Below are positions 57,789 to 64,000 of a stretch of 64,000 nucleotides of DNA, piece after piece. The stretch spans positions 186,001-250,000 of the forward strand of contig JAZGTN010000296.1 of NCBI GenBank assembly GCA_037783415.1. Direction: 5' to 3'. The notes under the pieces were generated by a model. It ran no database searches, was not told the DNA's origin, and saw only the letters and a list, made by a program, of their open reading frames with translations. Both the position numbers and the translations under genes were made by a program. Source of the DNA: Leptasterias polaris (Eukaryota; Echinodermata; Asteroidea; Forcipulatida; Asteriidae). How positions within the stretch are numbered: the first letter of the stretch is position 1; each line of letters opens with the position of its first letter.

Positions 57789-58197
57789 GTGAGTCAGCAT
57801 ATAATATTCTTCAGAACAATCCTGGTTAACTGTCAATTGAGGCTTATATAGGCTTGGGCAGAAAGTTTTGGCCTGGTCACTCTGTGCATTTTTATACGCA
57901 ACTTGGAGTTGGGAAATTAAGACTGTGTAGGTATATATCAAACATGCAGACGTATTCTTTTAGACATTGAATAATCCTTGTGAAGTCTTTAGAAATAAAC
58001 ATTCACTAAAGGTCGTAAAGGTCGTAAAGCTCATAAAGTTGTAATGTTCAAATCTTTTGCAGGTTTAGAAAATACATATTTTTACCCTTGAAAACCTTGA
58101 GGCCAAAGTATAACAACTCTTATTAGGCCTATCAGTTAAACACCTGCAGGAAGATGATTGCTCAGGAGTTTTTCTGGTTTCAGGATTTTCTCAAAAC

Positions 58198-58258
58198 CTT
58201 CCTGAGACTTTCACAGTCTTTAATATCTTGAGACTTTCACAGTCTTTAAATATCCTGA
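58198..58258. repeat. Short tandem duplication
   Basis: GAGACTTTCACAGTCTTTAA occurs twice, about 29 bp apart, with TATC following each copy. Local slippage product in otherwise featureless AT-rich DNA. Confidence 0.7.
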
Positions 58259-59518
58259 GTTGTAACATCTGAAAGATTCCAGGTTTGGAATAAGTTATTC
58301 CTGCAAGTGTTTTCTTGTTAAATTTTCATTATTCATTTACATGTATACATAAAAGCTCAGAAATTTTTTTAAAAATTTATTGTCACATTTGGAAGAGTTC
58401 TCTAGTGAAAGAAACATCTTTTTCGTGAAAGTTTTAAAAACAATTTTTTTAATTTCCTTGGATGACTCAAGTGAAAATAATTTTATTGTCCCAAGATTTA
58501 AAATAAATAAAATGGTCCCAAAGATATTCCCCCAAAACATGTACTTGGTTTTATTTTGTGTCAAGCACTTTTTGTGATGTAAGTTTTGTCCATCTGTGAA
58601 TGTTTGTCTTTAAGGGAAATGAACAAGATTAAGTGTAAAAAAAAGTTTTCTTTTTGAATTTCCACAAGAAGTGAACTAGATTTATTCTCAAGTGCTCTGT
58701 CGTTGAGTTTCTATTATTCATTTGATTGCACACAACAAGACTTGAATGTTGTACAATCTGTTTGCAGGTAATGGGAAGTAAATTTGACCCCCCCCCCCCT
58801 CTGATAACAACGTCAACAAGTGAATTGAATTTAATCTGTATAAATGTGTATTTTATCCAACTAGGAATTATTTGTCAAAAAGTGTCTTGTTGAGTTTCTA
58901 TTATTCAATTGATTGTACAACAAGACTTTGATGATATACAATCCGTTTGCATGTTTTAGAAGTCATTTTGACCCCCTCAAACTATAACCCAAACAATTGA
59001 GTTGTTAAAGTTCCAAATTCTCCCAAAATACATTCAAGTCAGACTCAGATTTAGGATTGTAGCCCAGAAGAAGAATTGCTAGTCATTGGAATAGGTATAC
59101 CATTTCAAAATATTCCATTGTTGGGCATGGAATATCGAAGACAATAGGGGTGATGGTTAAGGAAGTAACTTTGACCAAAAAACAACCCAAACAAGTGAAG
59201 CCCATATATGCACTAGTGCCATCTTAGAAATATACTACAATGCATCTTTGGAAACTGAGTACAATTAACAAATAAATCAAGCTGCCAAGATGGACGCCAT
59301 GCTGTATTTACATTGTTGTGTATTGCATTGCTTCAAAAATTGGCGCACCATGATGGTTGCTTAGACTTGCATTTCACCCAAAATGCTTTACGCGTTGATC
59401 ATCTGCATTTGGACAGGCATATTGGCTATTGGTGAGAAAGTGTTCATAATTTGTGGGAGATTGCCAACTCGTCATGATTCCATGAAATGTTCGAATTTCC
59501 AGAGGCAAGTTACAGAAA

Positions 59519-59987
59519 CCACTGCCTATCTTTAGATCAGTGAAGCATTTTAAAAACTACCTTAAAACATTGCTGTTGACGAATTATACTGATAATAATA
59601 TATACATGTACTCAACTTTAGTGTCATCACTTATATTTCTTTGTCCAATTTTTTGTCCCTTCCTCTCCCTTCCCCCGTATGATTGTAATTTATTTCTTTC
59701 GTAATTTATTGATGTAAAAATATTCGTGAATATTTATATGAATGTATTAATAACTGCTTCTTTTATTATTATTATTTTTCTTTCCAACCAAATGGTTTTA
59801 CTTGATAACATTCTTCATGGTGTGTATGTATTAATTTAATAACTAAATTTATAATTACTGGGTTCCGGGTCTTGTATAAGCTTTTGCTTTTTACCTGGAT
59901 CCCTCGTATCATTTCTGTTATTATTTAAATATGCATTGTTAATCTGTTCTTGAGAATATGATACAAATAAACCAAACCAAACCAAAT
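59519..59987 (+). mobile_element. 5'-truncated LINE relic (reverse-transcriptase C-terminus and tail)
   Basis: PLPIFRSVKHFKNYLKTLLL is encoded from 59519, resembling the extreme C-terminus of non-LTR retrotransposon polymerases. An AT-rich 3' UTR follows, ending in AAATAAACCAAACCAAACCA, a simple-repeat tail. Frames are broken upstream. It is a dead fragment; the clade is not assigned. Confidence 0.5.
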
Positions 59988-60162
59988 GGTTATTGCAAAA
60001 TGCTTACCAACCAAAATGAACTGTGGCTATTAAACATTTTGCAGAACTTGTACATAAATGAGTTGGTTTTATTCTGTGTAAGTTTTTTGTGTGTGTGTTT
60101 TGTCCAGCTGTGAATGTTCGTCTTGTAGGCAAATTAATGCTACAATTTGTAGAACAGTGCAG

Positions 60163-60222
60163 TGTTTTGTTGTTGAGCTTCCATAATTTATTTGTTTTGT
60201 TGTTGAGCTTCCATAATTTATT
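60163..60222. repeat. 30-bp perfect tandem duplication
   Basis: TGTTTTGTTGTTGAGCTTCC plus ATAATTTATT occurs twice in direct succession without a mismatch. The duplication is recent and lies inside one of the older duplicated blocks. Confidence 0.85.
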
Positions 60223-61107
60223 CGCTCCTACATCAGACCTGATTTTTTTATTATTTTGATGCATTGTAAGAAAATACATTTTTTCCTTGGACCCAAAAAC
60301 TGTAGTTTCATTCTGGAACAAGTTTGTTGCATTTTTTTCTCATATTGAGGACACGAGCATTATGATGAGTAAATCAGGTTTTAAGTTGAACATTTTTCAG
60401 TAACAACTTTACTAACTTATTGTTACTTTATGCTATTATTATTTAGTTACTTAGAGCAGTTTACTTTAGTTTGTTATGTGTGTTTTGACCAACTATGATG
60501 GCAGTAAGGAAATAAATGTTTCCCTGAAGTAACCGACCCCAGGAAGTTTACTGTTTTGATTCTGTACAATAATTGTATTGTTTTTATTCTGATTCTGGTT
60601 TTATTCTATGTCAATGATTTGAGTCAACCTAATTACTTTATGTACCAAGACCTGGATACTCACTACCTAGTGGGAGAGGAGGTCATCCTACATTGACCTC
60701 CTAAAGGGAGACACATTGATTTATTCTGGGTCAAATTTGTAAAAATATTATAGTGCTATTAATGTTTCTTTTAGACTGATTGATTGTATTGAAGGCAAAT
60801 AATACTAGATAATATTTTCTGTTCTTTTTTTCTTTCTTTTAAAAAATTTAATTAAACAAACGGACTAAGACATTACATAATTCTATAGCAGAGTGAAAAA
60901 TAAAGTGGTCAATATGGAAAGAAATTGAACTAATTTGAATCATGGTGTTTAACTCTGTTACATTGAGGGAGCAATCCCTTTTAGCTGCTGATTAGTAGGA
61001 CCGGTTAGTGATCCAGCTTCTCTGAGGTATATTCAAGCATTCACCTGGAGTGAACCTAAGCCACTGATGATAATGATTACAGTGAACAGAGTGATGCAAG
61101 AGATTGA

Positions 61108-61414
61108 GTAAGGATTACCCTGTCATCCCACCAGAGCGGTGACTGTTCAGACCTAGATGAAGGACTATCTAATGACAACATGTATCATGAACACACACAC
61201 TCTTCAGAAAGGAACATGGCCACAAATCCTGAATTTGAATTGCTTTGCAAAGATGAGCTACCAGCAAGTGATGTTATGAAGTTTAATGCAGCAGGATGGA
61301 GATTGAGACAATGCTGATGACAACTTGATGAGATTTAAAATCCCAACCTTCCTGATAGTCCTTAAAACTCAACTGGAGGATTTGGATGACTTTGGAGCAT
61401 TGCAGCACACTTGA
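61108..61414 (+). pseudogene. Coding-like stretch with a frameshift, unidentified
   Basis: An open frame (61108-61317) includes SGDCSDLDEGLSNDNMYHEH and later PEFELLCKDELPASDVMKFN. It overlaps a second open frame (61307-61414; DNADDNLMRFKIPTFLIVLK) in another phase. Codon use and acidic content look protein-like. A single indel near 61305-61315 would join the two. It may be a decayed transposon or gene fragment; no family is recognised. Confidence 0.25.
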
Positions 61415-62842
61415 CATTCACCTACATGAAGGTACAGGGGATCCTACACAACTCATAATGGTTAATTCATTAGAATTGAGGTAGTATTGGCACCTTTGTA
61501 TAAACTCATGTTGATTGGTTTTTGAGGATTGAGTGGGTGGGTTTTGAACATTATATAAATGGTATGCCATGTTTACTTCATAAGCTTTCAACGTAATGTA
61601 GCGTGTTAATCACAGGTTGCACGGAATTTCTACTTTTGCATCTTTGTACAATGTACATCACTCTGCTAAGGATTCTTCTTCATACACATTGGGTCCATAT
61701 GTCTAAACCACTAGACCAACAAGCTTGTCCAGTCCCATGTTTGTGTATTTTGCAGGAAGCATTATCCAAACATACTTAATTTTGGACCAAGTATGACGAG
61801 GTTAAAAACTAAGGTATTTTTCTGTGAGATACTCATCACTTTTTGTAGTCACTGTGTGGGGAATGCAATGATGAAGCTGTTCTATGTGCAAATCATTTCA
61901 TCATATGACAGAGAGTCACTGCAGTGATGTGAAACAAGCCAAAGTGCTTGTGACTCAATAATGGATGATGGAGAAGTTAAATTTGGCTGTATATTTTTGT
62001 ACAGAGGTTGAGCATAAGACTTAATTGCAGTATTTCAAGTTTAAATTTGATGGAGAATTGATAGCAGCACTGCTGACATGGGGACAAATCAATAAATGAC
62101 CAGGAATGACCACATGTCTTTAAAAGTATGTACTCATTCTTTAAGCCATATCAACCTGACTGGTCATAGTACTTAAACATGGTTCCTGCCTAAGCCCACA
62201 TAGTGCTTATTGCTGCATTAGAATAAACATTCATTTATAATTACTGCCTTGTAAACATCCCTGACAAACTACGTACTGTTAGAAGGAGCTGTCAGTTCTT
62301 TTGATGTGCTTTACTTTGCAACATTTTCCATCTATTACTAATAGTAACGTTAAAGACAAACACAACTGAATGTTCTTTCACTGGTTTAACCGTAGGTACG
62401 GTTTTGCAGAATTTGCATGTACTGTAGGAAATCCAGTAGTTGGGTCACAGATTTGGGTAAATCCATGTCACCTGAAACAATTAGTTTAACATCTCCAGCT
62501 GGCCTTCAAAATCTAGGAAAAAACACACAAAAAACATGAATATTACTTATATAATCCTAATGTGAGAGGTTAAAGGTAGACTATAACCTAATGAAGTAAA
62601 ACAATGTTCATATTGTTAATAATTTCACAGGAAAACTTATGGTAAAAGAAACCAATCTGACATACCAGGGATATAGGATGCTGGACAGGACATAAACCTT
62701 CATTATCAAAATTCATGGCAAGTCTTAAAACTGAAAACTTGGAAGGTTTTAATTCATGCATTCTTTCAATAACTAAAAATGTACCATCTTAAAGTTCAAA
62801 CAGGGTGGTTCTTGCTGAGGGAGAGTTCATTCCCTCCTGTAG

Positions 62843-62953
62843 GAGATGGGTGTGGACATCCAGCCCTCAGACAGATTCAAGTGCGGCACCCACCAAACAG
62901 TTGAGCACCTCATCAACCCCTGCCCAAACATCAAAGCCTTGATAAGGCTGTGA
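62843..62953 (+). mobile_element. LINE relic: C-terminal CxH-type motif of a non-LTR reverse transcriptase
   Basis: The frame encodes EMGVDIQPSDRFKCGTHQTV then EHLINPCPNIKALIRL and a TGA. The pattern C-G-x-x-Q-T-V-x-H-x-x-x-x-C-P is typical after the reverse-transcriptase domain of RTE/Jockey-like elements. No remainder of the polymerase is visible, and stops occur upstream. Confidence 0.55.
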
Positions 62954-63288
62954 CATATTTTGAATGAACAGTCCTCACAGGTAAAACAATCTCCCAAGTT
63001 CATACCCATACCAATCTTCTAGAGAAATATCACAGGCATTTGGCATCCTCTTAAATTAAAGTTGCTTATTTTAATTGCAACAATCAAAATAATCCTGAAA
63101 TACATGAGTTCCTCCAAACAGTTTTTGTTGCCTAATATGTTGGGTTTCTTCACTTAGTTTTAGTTGAAAACATAACACAAATGCGAAGGTAAAATCAAGT
63201 TATCTGAACCCAACTGTTTGAATGATGGGTAATGTTCTTAAACACTGAATATTGTGGAATGTTCATAGTAAATATATTTTGTGTGCAG

Positions 63289-63423
63289 TCCTGCATAGGA
63301 TCTGCAAAGACATACTACCTGTCAACAAGTAGATGTCCAAGAAAAGCTGATGAAAAAAGGAGCTGCACTTTCCAGAGACACTTCTATCCGTCAATGATAA
63401 AAAGCTGCATTCTCCAGCAAAAG
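63289..63423 (+). CDS. Candidate exon, copy 1 of a tandem duplication
   Basis: Acceptor GTGTGCAG and donor GTGAGT bound 135 nt, open in one frame (SCIGSAKTYYLSTSRCPRKA then DEKRSCTFQ and onward). Inside, GCTGCACTTTCCAG and GCTGCATTCTCCAG form an internal duplication. A second copy follows 617 bp later. The product is unknown, and the reading frame is not shared unambiguously between copies. Confidence 0.35.
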
Positions 63424-63905
63424 GTGAGTTCCCAAAAGATTGTTTCAAATATTTACACCTGGTTTCAAATGAAGCTCTGTAGTATAATAGATGTTAATTT
63501 TTTTTTGCTCTGTAATAGTTGTGCAGAATGCATGTTGTTGCTCTTGTTTAAATACAATTTAATAAGTAATTTTCCTGTAGCATTACAATTTATTCTTAAT
63601 AAACACAAATCTTAATAGAGATGCATAGCTTTTGGTAATTTAAGTTTTGGTATGTTTGCTAGATAAGTTTTATTCTGAGAGAGAGCTCATTGATGAATTT
63701 GGCATCCTCTTTAATTACTGCAACAATCAAAATAATCCTGGAATGCATGAGTTTTTGCTAGGATTTTTTCACTTAGTTTTTGTTGGAAATAAAACACAAA
63801 CAAGAAAGTTAAAGCAAGCTATCTGAAACAACTGTTTGAATGATGGGTATATTCTTAACCACTAAATGCGTAAAATGTTCATAATATATATATTTATTTG
63901 TGCAG

Positions 63906-63997
63906 TCCTGCCTAGGATCTGCAAAGACATCTACCCGTCAACAAGTAGATGTCCAAGAAAAGCTGATGAAAAAAGGAGCTGCACTTTCCAGTAAAAG
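63906..63997 (+). CDS. Candidate exon, copy 2 of a tandem duplication (truncated by window edge)
   Basis: This copy has acceptor TTGTGCAG and begins TCCTGCCTAGGATCTGCAAA. It is one base shorter than copy 1 in the 5' part and lacks its last about 42 bp. A GTG follows AAAAG at the window end; an alternative donor is GTAAAA at 63991. One open frame reads STRQQVDVQEKLMKKGAALS. The one-base difference changes the frame relative to copy 1. Confidence 0.3.
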
Positions 63998-64000
63998 GTG

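Larger units (their letters stand above)
58550..60240. repeat. Diverged duplicated blocks
   Basis: A block with GGTTTTATT(T/C)TGTGT and TTTTGTCCA.CTGTGAATGTT occurs near 58550-58610 and near 60065-60125. A second pair with GAGTTTCTATTATTCA.TTGA and ACAATC.GTTTGCA lies near 58700-58790 and 58890-58975. They suggest old local duplications of the same DNA now carrying a LINE fragment between them. Confidence 0.5.
59988..62842. other. AT-rich interval with few features
   Basis: Apart from the 30-bp duplication and the coding-like relic at 61.1-61.4 kb, I see no gene, tRNA or clear transposon end here. Confidence 0.5.
63035..64000. repeat. Tandem segmental duplication, period about 617 bp
   Basis: Segments from 63035 (TTTGGCATCCTCTTAAATTA) and from about 63698 (TTTGGCATCCTCTTTAATTA) run in parallel through CAACAATCAAAATAATCCTG and AACTGTTTGAATGATGGGTA to the candidate exon. 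Divergence is visible throughout, so the duplication is not recent. It continues past the window end. Confidence 0.85.

Overview
The window is eukaryotic nuclear DNA. It is AT-rich, intron-rich and full of transposon fossils and minisatellites. Small phase-consistent exons, kilobase introns and metazoan protein families point to an invertebrate animal. The protein similarity to vertebrate PPP4R1 and the frequent ACATGTAC palindromes would fit an invertebrate deuterostome such as a hemichordate, echinoderm or amphioxus, but the species cannot be fixed from this sequence.

Two genes can be reconstructed exon by exon. (1) On the + strand, PPP4R1 (protein phosphatase 4 regulatory subunit 1, HEAT repeats) runs from a tentative first exon at 11665 to a TGA at 42402. 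It has 17 exons; every junction keeps phase and the model encodes 1026 residues. (2) On the - strand, a monocarboxylate-transporter-like gene (SLC16 family, major facilitator superfamily) runs from an ATG at 51466 to a TGA at 47644. It has 5 exons and 488 residues. The two genes converge tail to tail across about 5.2 kb that holds a 1.0-kb inverted-repeat transposon and a tRNA-derived SINE relic. No functional link between them is implied.

Layout. 1-7125: no identified gene; a few coding-like minus-strand stretches near 4.8 and 6.4 kb. 7126-9060: a 43-bp satellite of 45 apparently identical copies. 9-11.6 kb: featureless upstream DNA. 11.7-42.4 kb: PPP4R1, whose introns hold a foldback repeat carrying histone-type 3' stem-loops (25.9-26.1 kb), a TA-flanked MITE (30.4-30.8 kb), LINE-tail motifs, a 14-bp minisatellite, a 24-bp minisatellite bearing 31 GTGAGT motifs (35.5-36.3 kb), a tRNA-SINE (39.0-39.15 kb), a 21-bp minisatellite that switches orientation (40.0-40.9 kb) and a hairpin MITE (41.9 kb). 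45.6-46.6 kb: inverted-repeat transposon. 47.6-51.5 kb: the transporter. 52.4-54.2 kb: a GC-rich tandem repeat interrupted by a non-autonomous hAT-like element with a perfect 8-bp target duplication. 54.9-55.8 kb: a palindrome built of smaller palindromes. 56.6-57.5 kb: a degenerate 24-bp minisatellite. 57.7-64 kb: orphan candidate exons, one duplicated in tandem about 617 bp apart at the right edge, plus LINE relics.

No prokaryotic features, CRISPR arrays, rRNA genes or intact tRNA genes were seen. The main points of interest are the unusual repeat architectures rather than a recognisable new gene system.
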